From: Glebionis coronaria
Taxonomy: Eukaryota; Streptophyta; Magnoliopsida; Asterales; Asteraceae
Reading direction: 5' to 3'
DNA: 64,000 nt
NCBI GenBank assembly: GCA_025667525.1
Contig: CM046882.1
Coordinates: forward strand, 544,310,630-544,374,629
In this document: positions 10,773 to 23,169 of the stretch, in pieces
How positions within the stretch are numbered: the stretch's first letter is position 1
How the letters are laid out: each line of letters begins with the position of its first letter
The notes under the pieces: generated by a model
What the model saw: the letters and a program-made list of their open reading frames with translations, nothing else
What the model was told of the DNA's origin: nothing
The model's database searches: none
Position numbers and translations under genes: made by a program

Positions 10773-11949
10773 ATGTTTTTGTTTAAGTTCCGTTTATGTA
10801 TTTAATAAAGGGTTAATAAACTGAACTGTCAACTTTTGTATTTTTTTATTTACATAGTTTTAAATTTAGTTAAATTTAATATCATTTTTTTATTTACTTT
10901 CATTTAGTTTTAAAATAATAAATAATTTCAAAATTAAAAAAAATTAAAAAAATAAATAAATATAAAAAAATGTTTTATAGAGTTGATTAGTTAAGTTTTA
11001 ATTAAATTCGTTTTTAAATAATTATAGTTCAAGTAGATTTATTTTAAAAGTTAACTTTTAATAGATTAAATTTATTAATAGACTTTTATAAGTTTTTAAA
11101 TTAGTTTGAATAAAGTTTTTTAAATAGTTTAAATTTTTTAATAGTTAAAATAATTAGTAATTGTTTTTAGTTTAAATGGGGAACGATTCATGCACTTAGG
11201 GTTAATTAGCTTAAAATTGGTAGATTTAATTTTTAGTTGAAAAACCGAAAACCAATTCGAATCAATTGTCCAAATCGAAACAAAACGTCTCAAATTCATA
11301 AGATCTTCGTGTACAACGAACTTGGTTCATCCACGTGTTTAATTAAATTCGTCTTTGGTAATTTTAGTCTATTACTTTTTCCTAAAGATAATTTTCTAAT
11401 TTACCCTATAACATATTCTAATTATCACATATACAATCACGATCACATCACTCATCTTTACCGATCTTCGTACTAGCCCAAAATTTGAATCCTTAAGTAT
11501 CCTTTTGAGAAGATTTGGATTCATAGTAGGTTCGCCATATTCATGCACCAGGAATCCCGAGAAGTCGATTGGATTATTGAGAAGCTGTGTGAAATCTTCC
11601 TTGTCTTTAGCAGAAAATTTCCGTGTAGTTGTTGCTTGTGTAAGCCAAGGTTGTTCCGGTACAGTCTCGTCGATGTTGACAATATTAGCAAATTCTGGAT
11701 CTGGTAGATTTGTATCATCAATATCCATATCGATGTAATGCTGATCTGTTGTGGAAGGTGGAGAATGATGTTCTACTGATACTGGAGGTTCGTCTTCGAT
11801 CATAGGTTCTGTAGTAGAAATAAAATCGAGAACCGGTTCAGTAGACTTACTTGTGTCTTTGGAGACAACTGCAGGAGAGATGTAGTTGATGTGGAGAGTC
11901 TTTCAATGGTTATCTCTAAGTCCATTACTGCTTTCTAATATTCCTGACG

Positions 11950-12345
11950 AGTCATCCTCATCCTCACTCTCCTTTTGCTCTTCATCGTCTACTTTTTCTT
12001 TATTCCCAGCATCACTTTCTTCCTCGTCGTCTTTATCTTTCTCAGTTTCCTTGTCATCTTTATTTTTACTAGTATCATCACCCTTACCTTCATCACCATT
12101 GTCATCATTATTATCAATTCCATCACCCTTACCATCACCATCATCGTCACCATTATCATCATCATCCCCATCACTATCCTCATCCTCTTCGTCCTCATCC
12201 TCGTCCTCCTCTTCATCCTCATCCTATTCTTCATTCCTATCTGTATCTTCCTCCTCATCCTCATCATCATCATCATCACCCTTATCATCTCCTTTACCGT
12301 CATCATCACCATCGTCATATTCATCCTCATCCTCATCTTCAGATT
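11950..12345. repeat. Degenerate trinucleotide tract coding poly-Asp/Glu
   Basis: The plus strand is a long run of TCA, TCC, TCT and TCG triplets; on the coding (minus) strand these are GAT, GAG and GAA codons. They give a highly acidic low-complexity segment of ORF3 of Copia B (for example DEDEDEYDDGDDD). Interruptions and frame slips suggest replication slippage. The apparent poly-Ser, poly-Ile/Val and poly-Met frames here are other readings of the same tract. Confidence 0.8.
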
Positions 12346-12849
12346 CCTGAGGTTTCCTTTTATTTGTTGTTTTGAGAACATCAGTGTCATCCTCTGTTGA
12401 TGGTTGAATAGCCTCCATTATAGCTTTATTGAGAACTCTTTGAAGTTTGTCTGGATTCTTCGTTTTAGTTGACCCAATGTTGTTCAGTCGAGTCTGCAAT
12501 GTCTTTATCAACTCAAGATCTAAGAGGCCTTTTGTAAGTATTGTTGGTAGCTCATGAGAGACGGATGATGTGACTTAGTTTTTGATAATGGTTGTCACAT
12601 TATCATTAATGGTGTCGATGAATGTTGCATTTTCATTATCCAGGGCTTCTTTTTCTTTGATATATGTGTCTTGTTTTTGTTCCAGGTCTTTCATTTTGAG
12701 TTGGAGTTCTTGGATAAGTTCTCGTTCACATTTATCCACTCTGACCTTTGCTTGACGGCCTTTACGGAATGATTCTTTGAGTGCGGCAAGATCTTGTGCT
12801 TGTGTTTGCAACTGTTGTTGAAGGGATAGAATGATATTGTCAGTAAGGG

Positions 12850-13130
12850 ATAAATTGGAGGTAGTAGGTAAGGCTTGTAAGGGGGTGGATGGTACGAGTT
12901 ATACTATTGACAATGGAGGTGTAGGAACAATCGTTAGGGAGGTGGTTCGTACAGGTTGTAGGATGGTGGTTCGTACAAGTTGTTGGGTGGTGGATGGTAC
13001 GGATTATCAGATGATGGTTGGTACAGGTGGTTGGGTGGTGGATGGTACAAGTTGTACGATTGTTGGTGAAGGTGTTGGAACAATCGTTTGGGAGGTGGTT
13101 GGTACTGGTTGTAAGATTGAAAATTTAGTT
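12850..13130. repeat. Minisatellite in ORF3 (GGTGGATGGTAC-like units)
   Basis: The plus strand repeats variants of GGTGGTTGGTAC and GGTGGATGGTAC with irregular spacing, plus a duplicated GGAACAATCGTTNGGGAGGTGG segment (near 12929 and 13076). On the minus strand they encode a Pro/Thr/Val repeat (VPTTSQTIVPTPSPT). Confidence 0.6.
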
Positions 13131-14639
13131 ATAGGAACGGTTTTCACAAATGTGCTAAGTACTGGGGGTGGAGGAGGTGTTTGTTGAATGATAGGAGTCG
13201 ATGTCAAACAAGAATCCTCTTGCACAATAAGTGACAATGTTGTGGGTATAGGTTTGCTGAGATTGACATCCTTGTAGAGTTCATCATGATCAGTACCAAT
13301 GTCGTCTTCTCCCCCACCTTCCTAATTCTGGTCCATGTCTTCAAAGTTGAACAAATTTTCAATCTCTTCATCATCTTGATTTGGTTGTCCTTTAATTGCT
13401 TTTTCTTTTCAGATTTCCTCTTCTTCATCTTTATCTGAAGCGTCTGGGTTTCCAAACGCCTCACGAGCCAATTCCTCAGCAGTTTTGGATCCAGATCCAC
13501 CTGTTTTAGCAAGTGATTCCATCTTACTCTACTGAAGGACAATTTTCAGCTGTTTGGCTTCAGAGATAGTTTTCGGTGTAGATTCTTCTCCATCCTCATC
13601 ATGAAGTTGCTCTTTGCCCTTGTCCTTGGCTTTGGCCTTTGAAGAAGATGTATTTTGGCGTTTTGCTGGGCAGAAGGATCTTCCTTTGACCTGTTTACCT
13701 GTATCTTAATATCTCTGAGCATGTCCTTATATGCTTGACTATCCTTGATCCCTTCATTAATCATAGTATCCGGTACTAGAGCTGGACGCAATGAATACTT
13801 TGTAGATGGACCGTCAATATTCATGTGTTCCATCAGGTAGTCCTTTGCTGGAGTGTGATAGAAGAAGTTTCCACGTTTACCAATAGAAGCTACAGACTTC
13901 ATGAAGTAATCGATGATAAGCTTGGTGAAGCGTGGAAATGGAAGATGCTCAGATTTCTTCTTAGTATTGAGAAACTAGAAGCAGAATTCTTCCCAAAGTA
14001 ATAAAGCATAGTCCAGTCTGGCTCTAGTGTAGAGACCCCAAAATATGGAAGCTTGAGGAGGTCTCATGGTATCGGATCTACTGAATTTTGAAGTGAAGCA
14101 TCAGATAATGATAGTGAAAATGGCTTTCCAAGGTTGCCCAACTTGTGTAGTGTGAAATTGAGATAAGGTACGGAGTTCTCCATCATAGTTCAGAGATCAG
14201 AGTGTCTTGAGAATTTCTGATTTGTTAGGGTTTGCAGCATATTCTTCCCCTTGAGCAGGGCGAGGGAACTTGAAGATCTTCCTGAAATGGCTCAACTAAA
14301 GCGTCATTGGCTGTTTGTTGATCTTGAATTCAATCTTTTGTTTAGATAATTGTTTGCCCTTTGAGATAGAAGTTGTTGCCCAAAATTCCTGCATATAGAC
14401 CTCAGGGACGGATGTTGTAGCTCTTAAGGCATTCTTGATCGTAGATATATCCAAGATGTCCATTTCTATCTTGAATGTCGGGAAGGTAGGATCAAATTCA
14501 TCCTTGAGACGTAAGTTGTTTTCTACGAGAGGTAATCTTTCACTTTGTGGAACAAGTTCTAGATCTAATGTGCGTTGTTGATCTTCAGTGATAGACATTT
14601 TTCTGCTTTAGAGAAGACACATGCAAATGATACACACAA

Positions 14640-14640
<1 letters not shown>

Positions 14641-14708
<68 letters not shown>
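14641..14708. repeat. (TA)n microsatellite
   Basis: About 34 uninterrupted TA units just upstream (minus-strand sense) of the ORF3 start of Copia B. It is likely to vary in length and is prone to assembly error. Confidence 0.95.
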
Positions 14709-14711
<3 letters not shown>

Positions 14712-14864
14712 TAAAACATGAACACATTTAGCATGAAAAGATACATCCTGTCACATTACAACATATTGCTTGTTTTAAGCTATTTGTGTTTAATCCTACG
14801 TCCTTTTTTATTAAAATATAAAATGATGTCGGATTAAACTTAGTCTAAAACATTTTTTGCAAAA

Positions 14865-15246
14865 ATTTATGATTTCGCAATATTGTATTTATCCACATTT
14901 CGCGATATCCATGGTCCGACATCTTCGCAATATCTAAACAAAATTACATCTCGCAATATCAAACGATTCAACATTCCGCAATAACCATATGTCAACATTT
15001 CGTAATAACCAATACTCACTCTTCGCAATAATTAATACTCAGACTTTCCGCAATACCCATATATCACACATTCCGCAATGTTAAAATCTATACATTTCGC
15101 AATATTGAAAATTCATATTCCGCAATAATCCAAATCCAGACATTCTGCAATATTGAAAAGTCATATTCCGCAATAATCCAAGTTCAGACATTCCGCAATA
15201 TCGAAATGTCATATTCCGTAATAATCCAAGATTAGACATTTCGCAA
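14865..15246. repeat. B-type motif array upstream of ORF3 (core TCGCAATA)
   Basis: About 16 units on the plus strand, such as TTTCGCAATATTG, CTTCGCAATATCT, TTCCGCAATAACC and TTCCGCAATAATCC, spaced about 20-30 bp. The core is near-constant and the spacers vary; a longer ATTCCGCAATAATCCAA unit recurs at 15117-15232. The same core forms the leader array at 22405-22690. Confidence 0.85.
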
Positions 15247-16570
15247 AAACAGGCGGATATTACGAGGTGTAGCTTTTGAGTTCGATATCGAGTCTAGACA
15301 TGGTTTTGAGCAAATCTATTCATTACGCTATGTTTATCAACTTAAGATGATCGTTTACCCCTTATTAATTTCTCATTTGTCCATAAAAACTTTTTACAAA
15401 CCCTAATTGAATTGATTGTGAAATAGGGTTCATACCACAGAAATTAAATAGATGGGTGCGTTTATGTAAGGAATCTAAGCCTAAGAATGATACCTTAAAC
15501 GTTGGAAACGGTTTAACACTTGAGAAATTGAAGGTAGTGAAGTTATAACAATGGCTGCCAAGGTGAGAGTTTGTGTGAGTGTGAGTTTGCGAAGACCGGG
15601 AATGTGTGTGGGGGGGGGGGGGGGTATGATTGGTTTGACTTAGGTCAACCTTCAAACCAAATTATGCTAAATTGAAAATTTGGTCCCCCTTGTTAAATAG
15701 AAATCCAATCTTGTATTAAAACTAAGTTTACAAGATCCTACTTAACGCCCGTTAAAACTTTAACTCTCGTTAACTATTTTTCCCAACAAATACACATAGA
15801 CTTAGTGACATAAGGCAAGGGATATATATCCGAAGGCACATAAAAACACAATCACCCAGCGCATAAGGCATACACCACATAGGATACCATAAAGGACGCT
15901 AACCGTTTGTAATTTTCAGAAAACCTTTTGAAGACCAATTTAATTTCCAAGACGATTTGATATTTTCTCCCCCTTAAACAATGACCCGTTTTCTATTTAA
16001 AGGGATGTAGTCGTTGTTTAAAGAGTCAAATACCGATGAAGACATTTTCCGTTTATGTTTTTGAAGAAACGATTCTGGAGGCAATAAGATTTCTCTTATT
16101 TTAACAAATAAATGCACTGAAGCCTACATGAATTTGTGTTAGACCAAGTTATAAAGTAAACTTGATCCCTTGTATGATTTTAAAGTAAATCATACCCGAG
16201 AAAATTAATTCCCGTTGTGAACCAACGTTTTTCAAAGAAATACGTGACTTTAATGCGAAAAGCGGGTTGTAGTCTGAAATAACCACAAGCCATATAGGCA
16301 TGTTTTAAAATATGTACAACTTTTATACGAACTCTATTATGGCGCCGTGTCCATATTAACTGACATTTCTAAGGCTGTAAATATTATCGTACTAAAAGAC
16401 ATGCCTTTTTGAAAAATAAGAAAATAAAAAATATTTTTGGATTTTCTTGATTTTAATATTTTTATGGTTTTTGTAGATTTTATATTTTTGTATTTTTCTT
16501 TTTGGGATGTAAATATATATAATATATACCTGATCATGAAAAAGGATACTCGCGAATAGTTTACCACCAC

Positions 16571-18250
16571 TATTCAACAGTTTCTTCTGCCAGCTCTTTA
16601 AGAGTTGCTGGTGAGAATGGTTTTAAACCCAGCTTGTCGATATAAAACTCGATTCGTCCTCGATCTAAAGCCTTGGTAAAAATATCCGCCAGCTGATACT
16701 CAGTGTTGAAAAATTATAGCTAGATTACTCCGTTCTCCACTTGCTCTTTGATGAAATGGTAGCGTATGTCAATATGCTTTGACCGGGAGCGTTGAACATA
16801 GTTGCAACAAAGGGCAATAGCACTTTTGTTGTCACAGTACATCGGTATTTTGTTGAATCCAAGACTGTAGTCAGTCAAATGTGATCTCATATAAAGGACT
16901 TGAGCACAACAACCAGACTTGGCTATGTATTCTGCCTCCGTACTTGATATCGCAGCACTTTTCTGCCTTTTAGATGCCCAACTGATCAAACGGTCTCCAA
17001 GTAATTGCAAACTTCTAGATGTGCTATGTCTAGTATCTTGACACCAACGTGATCCACATCTGCATATGATATTAGTGCAATAGAGGAGTCTTTTGGATAC
17101 CATAGACCACGATGAAGTATTCCTTTTAGGTACCGAAAGATCCTTTTCACAACAGATAAGTGCTTTTCGGTAGGCCGAGCCTGATACCGGGCACACATAC
17201 ATATGGAAAATTGTAAATCAGGCCTGCTAGAAGTGAGATAGAGAAGGGTGCCGATCATTCCACGATAAAGTTTCGGATCGACAGCAAACCCATCTCTATC
17301 CTCATCTAACTTGGATCTCTCCACCATTGGAGTATCCACGGGGTCACAGTTTTCAAAATGATACTTTTTCAAAGATTCAAGAGCATATTTGGATTGATCA
17401 ATGAAGATGCCTCTAGGATTCTGAGAAATTTGTAACCATAAGAAAAATGAAAATTTTCCCATCATCGACATCTTAAAACGTGTGGACATGATTTTCACAA
17501 AACGGTCAGACAATTTTTAGGTAGTGGCAACAAATAGTATATCATCAACATAAATTTGTACCAGTATCATATCGTTGCCTTCCTTGAGAATAAATAATGT
17601 CGTGTCCACTTTGCCTTTGGAGAAGCCTTCTGTGATGAGATATGATGATAGCAGATCGTACCATGCGTGTGGAGCTTTTTTCAACCCATAAAGAGCCTTC
17701 TTGAGCTTTTACACATGATTGGGATACTCTGAGTTCACAAATCCATTCGGCTGGCTTACATAGACCTCTTACCTTAGTTCACCATTCAGAAATGTCGTCT
17801 TAACATCCATTTCATAGACGATCATGTTCATGTGAGCAGCATACGCAAGGAATAGTCTGATCGCCTCCAATCTTGCAACATGAGCAAAGTATTCTTCAAA
17901 ATCAATCCCCAATGCTTGTTTGTAACCACGAGCGACCAATCTTGCCTTTTTCTTTAAAATTTCACCCATCTCATCGAGTTTGACCTTGTATAAGTAAGAA
18001 CGTTGACATTGTCGGGCAACGAAACTAATTCCCATACTTCAAGTTGTTGAAATTCATTAAGTTACTCTTGCATGGATTCAATCCAACATGACTATGTCAT
18101 AGCTAGTTGCCATGTTTTAGGTTCAATCTAAGAGAGAAAGGCAGGAAAGTATCAATATAATGCCTGTTATTGTAATTGATGGCGTGTAGAGATTGGTCTT
18201 TCAATGTCACCAATAATATTTCGGATTGGGTGATCCTTTTTCCACTTGGT
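16571..18250 (-). pseudogene. Copia B reverse transcriptase and RNase H
   Basis: RT (RVT_2 type) reads [34 protein letters not shown], the catalytic YVDD (codons at 17541-17552), KFSFFLWLQISQNPRGIFI and VDTPMVERSKLDED. RNase H follows with [20 protein letters not shown] and [20 protein letters not shown], ending in EYQLADIFTKAL and a TAG at 16571. It would copy genomic RNA into DNA in the particle. Stops (near 18060 and 17760) and frame shifts (near 17200 and 17515) inactivate it. Only about 400 bp of linker separates RT from the Gag coiled-coil region, so protease and integrase are missing. Confidence 0.85.
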
Positions 18251-21200
18251 GTTGTGATTTTAAATCCGGTGGGGTCTAGAGTAAACGGTTGTAGGAACTT
18301 CCTCGGAGGTAGACGCACCGTTAGGGTTTTCAGGTATTGGTAAACCAAAGTATGGAAGCTCTTGTATGTGAGCAAATTCCAAGTCCTGATCAGTATGATC
18401 CTCTTCAACATCGTTGTTTGTCCTGTGTAAGTCATCTAAGATGTCCCTTGTAAGATGTACATGCCTAATTGCATTCTTCATATAATCCATATATGTGAAA
18501 GGGTTGTTCTTATGGTACGGGTTCTTATAAATCACCACTTCTTTAGATTTTGGAGCACTAGAGGTCGGGGAAGAGATTGTAGCTACATTATCAACAACTT
18601 CTTGTCCTTTGAGTTGAAGTGTTTCCTTTAACTCAACTAAGACCATGTTTTTGTCTATGAGTTGAATATTTAAGTCAGAGATTTCCTCAGACTTTGGTTC
18701 AGTTGGTCAACAAGTGACTTATGCTCTGCCGCATTAAAAGCGAAGCGTTCTTCTAGTGAACCATAAAGTTGTGAAAATCCCTGCTTTGCTCGTTCAAGCT
18801 CCCCTAGAATATAGATGATTATATTTTCCAAGGCATGGTTTTTATTCTCTGCAGCCTCCAGTTCCATTTTCTCTACTGATGACTCTCTCTTAAGTCTTAT
18901 AATCTCTTCCTCTAATGCCTTAATCACCTTGTCACTCGTCTGAACATTGTGTTCACATTCATGTGTTAAAAGAAGAGTTTCATTTTTTATTGTTGTTCTA
19001 TTTCAAGAGATATACAATGTTTTTGAAGCTCATCAAAATGTTTTGAAAGTGTATTATAAGAATCTTGAAGCTTTAAAAAGTCAACGTCATATTCGTGACA
19101 AGGTTAATTATCTACCACAGCATTTACAGTCTCAACAATATTCATAGAAAGATCATGCACATCATCACATTTATTTACAACAGATGTAATCTCATTCGCA
19201 CAATGAATTGTCACAACAGTCATCACATCGAGAGACACCACTTGTTCCAAGAATTGGTCATATTCGGACAAAATCTTTTCTTATTCAATTAAATGTAGCT
19301 CATAAGCATCATCCATTTCATGGAAAACTTTTTGAACTTCTTTCATTTCGAAATTTAGATTTTCACCAAGAGATATGAAACCCACTTTAAGATTTTCCAC
19401 AAATGGAACGATCTCATTCTCAAACACCGCTTTCGTATGTTCGAAAGCCCATTCCCTTCGGTTTGAGCTGTTAGAATCGTACATTCCGTAATGACCTTGT
19501 AAAAATGGGTAAAGTATCGTTGAAGCTCTTTCAAACTTAACAATACTGTACTTACCGGTGGAAGAACCTTTGGAATTTCCTTAGGTTCATCCTTTTTTAT
19601 AAGTGTAGGAAATGTACTAGGGCTCTCCTTGGTGGACACGTAAGTTGATATATCGATAAATTCCCTTTGTATGTTAAAGTGAGTTCTAAAATCCGTCTTT
19701 GAGTACTCTTGATTAATTTTATCATAATCAAACTTAGGATGATTCAAAAGCATTTTTGACTGATTCTCTTCCATGAGTGGTATAGACTCGGGATCATCCA
19801 GAATAAAAATCGGATCTAATACCTTTCCTAATTTGGTTTCATCGTAAAGTCTTGGGTTGTGGATAAGAGCTTGCTTTGCGTAACCCAGGTTAGGTGGAAG
19901 GTCTTGTAGACGCGATAAGTTAAATTCCTTAAAAGATGAATCAAACAAATGTACTATGTGTGAGGTGGAGTATTGTTTCAAAAGCGAATTATCAATCTTT
20001 TTAATTTGATTAGACGCATTAATTTTCGTTTCAATATTTTTAGACTCGAGAATTTCGAAATCCATTTTAAGTTTTTGAAATTAGTAACGATTGACTCTTT
20101 CTCTTTAATTTCTTTTGAAAGATTTGCTCTTAAATGTTTAATATCCTGTAAATGATCCATTTGAAGTATTTTAAACTCATCAAATTCAGGATTAGCTAAG
20201 GTATTAGTCGAGAGAGTTAATTTCAAGGTTTGAACCTTTTCCTTATACAAAGCAAGCTCGACATATAAGGTCATGTTAACACCTAGAGTTTCAAGGACCG
20301 CAATATTCATTTGGCTAAGCAAAGCTGCCGGAACCGTTACCAAATCTTGTTGAGCAGGGGAACCCATATGCAAAATAGCTCCCGGTTGTATTTCACTCGA
20401 ATTCTGGGGACTTGCAGTGAAATTTCTATCATTGTTTGTCTCCTCATTTGAATTACTCACCACCGGAGACTCTTCTGGATACTGAGACTCTTGCCCAACT
20501 TGATGTGGTGGAATACTAGTATCAATGGGAACACTTGGTACCTCAGATAGTTGATCGGACCCATAAATTGAGAGATTTGCAATAAGAGCTGCTTTGGCGG
20601 TGTTGAAGTCATCACAGTCAGAATCGTATGCATCGAGATCATCTGCTTGATAAGCTACATTATGAGTGAAAGCTGCTGTTTGTCCTTCATTATCCGCAAC
20701 TCCTGGATCAACAAGAAACGATAACTCCTCCTCGTCTAACTCACGGCCATTTTCTTGAGCATTGACCAACATCACCTTCTCCTCAAACCACGAAGCATCC
20801 CTTCTCCTCTTGGGTTGCTTACCCTCCCTAGCCATATGTCCCCCATTGCAGTTGTAACATGTGATCATCTTCAACTTGCCAGTAGTATTTCCCCTTAGAG
20901 CAGTGTTGTAGGTTCTTGTACCGACGTTAGATGAACTTGGTCTCCCTGAATAGGTTGAAACATGACTCTGCCATCTTGAATAGTAGCTTGTTGACGAGAG
21001 TTTGAAGAAGTCCTCAACTGATTGTTGGTGGTAGGAAGTCCTCTATATGCTCGTTTGTTTAATGTTTGAGGGATATAGGCAGACATGGCAGCTAACACTT
21101 CAGTAGGATTATCACCGTGTTTGAATTCTACAATTGGGACCTCATCATCACAATACAATACTAGTGTTGGTGGGGCTTCATATGCACTTGAAGAAGTACT

Positions 21201-22215
21201 GACCTGTTGTGAGTAGCTTGTGTGACATGCTGTAGGTGCCGAATAGGTGATAGCAGGGGTTGTAGGTGCCTGATGAGAAAGATATGGTTGATGAGCATAA
21301 GGTGATGGATATGATTCTCTCTGTGATGATGGTGCTTGTTGTTGATATTGTTGATGTAACGTAGGTGGTTGTGGTAACATCGAGTACTGTGGATAGCTTA
21401 GGGTTTGGTAGGTAGGCTGGTGATAGGAGTGTTGTCCCATAGCATAATGAGTGTTGTTATATGACGACATTTGATGATTTGCCAATAATGCCAATGGTTC
21501 AGGATAAGATCCTTGAGACATACGTTTCATAAGCATGTGCTTCTCGTGTTGTTGCAAGAAAGCATAAAGTTGATCTAGATTTAACTAATGCAAATCCCTT
21601 ACCAGTTTAACATCAGTGACGTAGTGGCTCCACTCTAGAGGCAACGTGTTCAGAAACTTGGTATTGATCTGAAATTGAGCAATTGTTAGATTATAAGTGT
21701 CCAAATCATTCATCAATGTAGTGAATCGCCAATATTAGTCATGAATAGTTTCCCATAGAGTGTATGTGAACCTATTAAACAGATCATAGAGTTGACACTC
21801 TCGTTACTGCGTAGAGAGTTAAGTCCCTTGTAGCAAAACCGTCAAACGATCCCATAGTTTCTTCGCTATCTTGTGTTGACTTACCATTCGATAAATATCG
21901 GGTGGAAGAGCTTGAAGAATAGTCTGAATAGCCTTTTCATCCACATCGGGAACTAGTTGGTTGGTAGGCGATAACTCAGAAAATTCCCTTGGCCGAGTCA
22001 CATCATTTGCAGTAATAGTGCCCCAATCAAAGTGGACCTTGCTCAATGGATTTGATCATAACCCTCCCACTGGGTCTACCAATAATATATGACTTCATGC
22101 GACCCTGCCATGCTTCGAATAACTCTTTGATAAGCATCGGTGGACGGGTATCGGTACCCGATATGATAGATAGGTCAAGTGATGTCATTGTCGGCATTAA
22201 TGAGCGAGGATTCAT
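18251..22215 (-). pseudogene. Copia B gag, coiled-coil region and pre-RT linker
   Basis: The ATG at 22213-22215 gives MNPRSLMPTMTSLDLS followed by Gag (LFEAWQGRMKSYIIG, AIQTILQALPPDIYRMV, KKLWDRLTVLLQGT). A Gln/Tyr/Pro-rich region lies at 20895-21557. Next is a knuckle, [13 protein letters not shown], in which the fourth Cys is replaced by Gly. After it come the [20 protein letters not shown] stretch and long coiled coils (19355-20160, 18670-18927). The segment at 18251-18646 is the Ser/Pro-rich linker that normally follows integrase. Gag would build the particle and bind RNA. Frame breaks near 21820, 20890 and 19355 show decay. Confidence 0.8.
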
Positions 22216-22404
22216 TTTGTGATCACTTGAAAAAATATTACCGAATGATCGAGCAATGAGATAAAGGTAAAGTGTTTGTGGTTTTTGTAACAGTATGTTA
22301 TTATCTTTTGGTCGTGTGTTGTTGTGAAAGTCTTCAAATAAATGCAATGTCTAAAATCCTTGAAGTCTTGCAAAGATTGAAAAAGATCACACAATAAACC
22401 CTTA

Positions 22405-22690
22405 TATCAGATTTCGCAATATCCGCTATAGAACAAAATCTCGCAATAACCAAATTCAGCAAATCTCACAATAATTTGTTATCCAAAGATCTCGCAATGT
22501 TCAAGTAAGACAGATTTCGCAATAATTAGACTTTCACTTTTCGCAATAACTCAAAGCACCAAATCTCGCAATAATCAACACAACAGATTTCGCAATATTC
22601 AAAACCACAGATTTCGCAATATTGGAATTACCACATATTTCGCAATATTCAAAACCCTAGATATTGCGAAATGTTTTTAGGACAAAATTT
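22405..22690. repeat. B-type motif array in the 5' leader (core TCGCAATA)
   Basis: About 11 good units plus a few degraded ones: ATTTCGCAATATCC, ATCTCGCAATAACC, CTTTTCGCAATAAC, ATTTCGCAATATTC and others, spaced about 20-30 bp. One unit, ATATTGCGAAAT, is inverted. It lies between the PBS and the gag start, so it is in the transcribed leader. The core matches the array before ORF3 (14865-15246). Confidence 0.85.
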
Positions 22691-22933
22691 TGCAAAAAAT
22701 CTAAAGGTTTCACAATAAATGAATAAAAACGAGATTTTTGCTTAGAAATTCGTGATTTTAACCAATCCAAAGTACCTAAATCCCTACCACAACCATGTAG
22801 GAGATATGTAGATCACTTGGAACAACAAAAACACGAAAATCTTTTGAAACTTGGGTATTATACTTATAAAAACTCACGAACCACAACTAATAACCCAAGA
22901 ACAACACAAAGCAAACCTCTATTTCATCCTATG

Positions 22934-22945
22934 GCTCTGATACCA
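22934..22945 (-). other. Primer-binding site of Copia B (initiator tRNA-Met)
   Basis: Minus-strand TGGTATCAGAGC, with CC after it, two bases downstream of the LTR end ATTCTACA. It sets the inner boundary of the 5' LTR. Confidence 0.95.
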
Positions 22946-22947
22946 AT

Positions 22948-23169
22948 TGTAGAATATTGGTAATCAATAATCACAAGTGATGTTGATGTTTCTAGTGAGA
23001 GAAAGTAGAGAGAGAAAGATGAGAGAAAATGTGTAAAATGTATTATCAAAGTGAAAACAACCAACAAACCCACGTTTAACTATATTGTTACTAAAACATA
23101 TACTCCGAGCCCTTAACTATATTGTTAGAGTGACCGAGACTTTCTAACTATAAAAACGTATTTCCAACA
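22948..23169 (-). repeat. 5' LTR of Copia B
   Basis: A 222-bp LTR running TGTTGGAAATACG...ATATTCTACA on the minus strand. Its first 37 bp are identical to the 3' LTR stub at 4211-4247. It joins Copia F RNase H coding sequence directly at 23170, so this is the insertion edge. Confidence 0.9.

Larger units (their letters stand above)
8322..11450 (+). mobile_element. Solo LTR X (3.1 kb), probably Gypsy
   Basis: It starts TGATATGATC and ends GATCACATCA, which are near-perfect inverted ends with TG...CA. The 5-bp target duplication CTCAT flanks it (8317-8321 and 11451-11455). Removing it brings the two parts of ORF3 of Copia B together. It has a TATA box at 9260 and a long AT-rich tail. There is no gag, pol, PBS or PPT, so it is a solo LTR left by recombination. 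The 130-codon frame at 8372-8764 inside it has no recognisable domain. Confidence 0.85.
11456..14598 (-). pseudogene. Copia B ORF3, N-terminal part
   Basis: Starts with MSITEDQQRTLDLEL at 14598. The first domain (VPEVYMQEFWATTS) resembles the start of ORF3 in Copia C (the IVEQFWNTV stretch). Next come an AKDYLMEHMN...SQAYKDMLRDI region (13546-13902), a Pro/Thr-rich stretch (13007-13237), a coiled coil with QELQLKMKDLEQKQD (12575-12811), an Asp/Glu-rich tract (11950-12345) and a segment at 11456-11803. The overall layout is globular domain, coiled coil, acidic linker, C-terminal domain. Many frame changes make it a pseudogene. It sits between RNase H and the 3' LTR, as accessory frames do in Sirevirus-like Copia elements. 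Its biochemical role is unknown. Confidence 0.7.
14599..16570. other. Spacer between RNase H and ORF3 of Copia B
   Basis: No convincing coding sequence. It holds a (TA)n tract (14641-14708), the B-type motif array (14865-15246) and a run of about 14 G at 15611-15624. The roughly 95-codon minus-strand frame at 15365-15655 begins in simple CA-rich sequence and has no domain. In Copia C the equivalent spacer also carries that element's own motif array. Confidence 0.6.
4211..23169 (-). mobile_element. Ty1/Copia element B, with nested insertions
   Basis: On the minus strand: 5' LTR 22948-23169, PBS 22934-22945, leader array 22405-22690, gag 22215 downward, RT-RNase H to 16571, spacer with a second array, post-RNase H ORF3 (14598-11456 and 8321-7251), 3' noncoding region, polypurine tract 4248-4257 and the first 37 bp of the 3' LTR. 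Nested inside are a LINE fragment and solo LTR X; Copia A interrupts the 3' LTR. Its 5' LTR interrupts the RNase H of Copia F. Protease and integrase are absent, so B is an internally deleted copy that could not transpose alone. Confidence 0.85.

Noticed and set aside
11886..12400. Plus-strand frames rich in Ser or Ile/Val/Leu
   Set aside because: They are the other-strand readings of the GAT/GAG/GAA codon tract of Copia B ORF3 and have no domain.
15611..15624. Poly-G run as a G-quadruplex or regulatory site
   Set aside because: It is a single homopolymer run at a CA/GT-rich simple sequence; slippage or sequencing artefact is the simpler reading.
15365..15655. Minus-strand frame of 96 codons in the Copia B spacer
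   Set aside because: Starts in CA/CCCC-rich simple sequence, lacks any motif, and lies in a region that is noncoding in related elements.
14865..22690. Regularly spaced short repeats resembling CRISPR arrays
   Set aside because: This is a plant retrotransposon context. Repeats are only about 10 bp and degenerate, spacers are irregular, and no cas genes are present.
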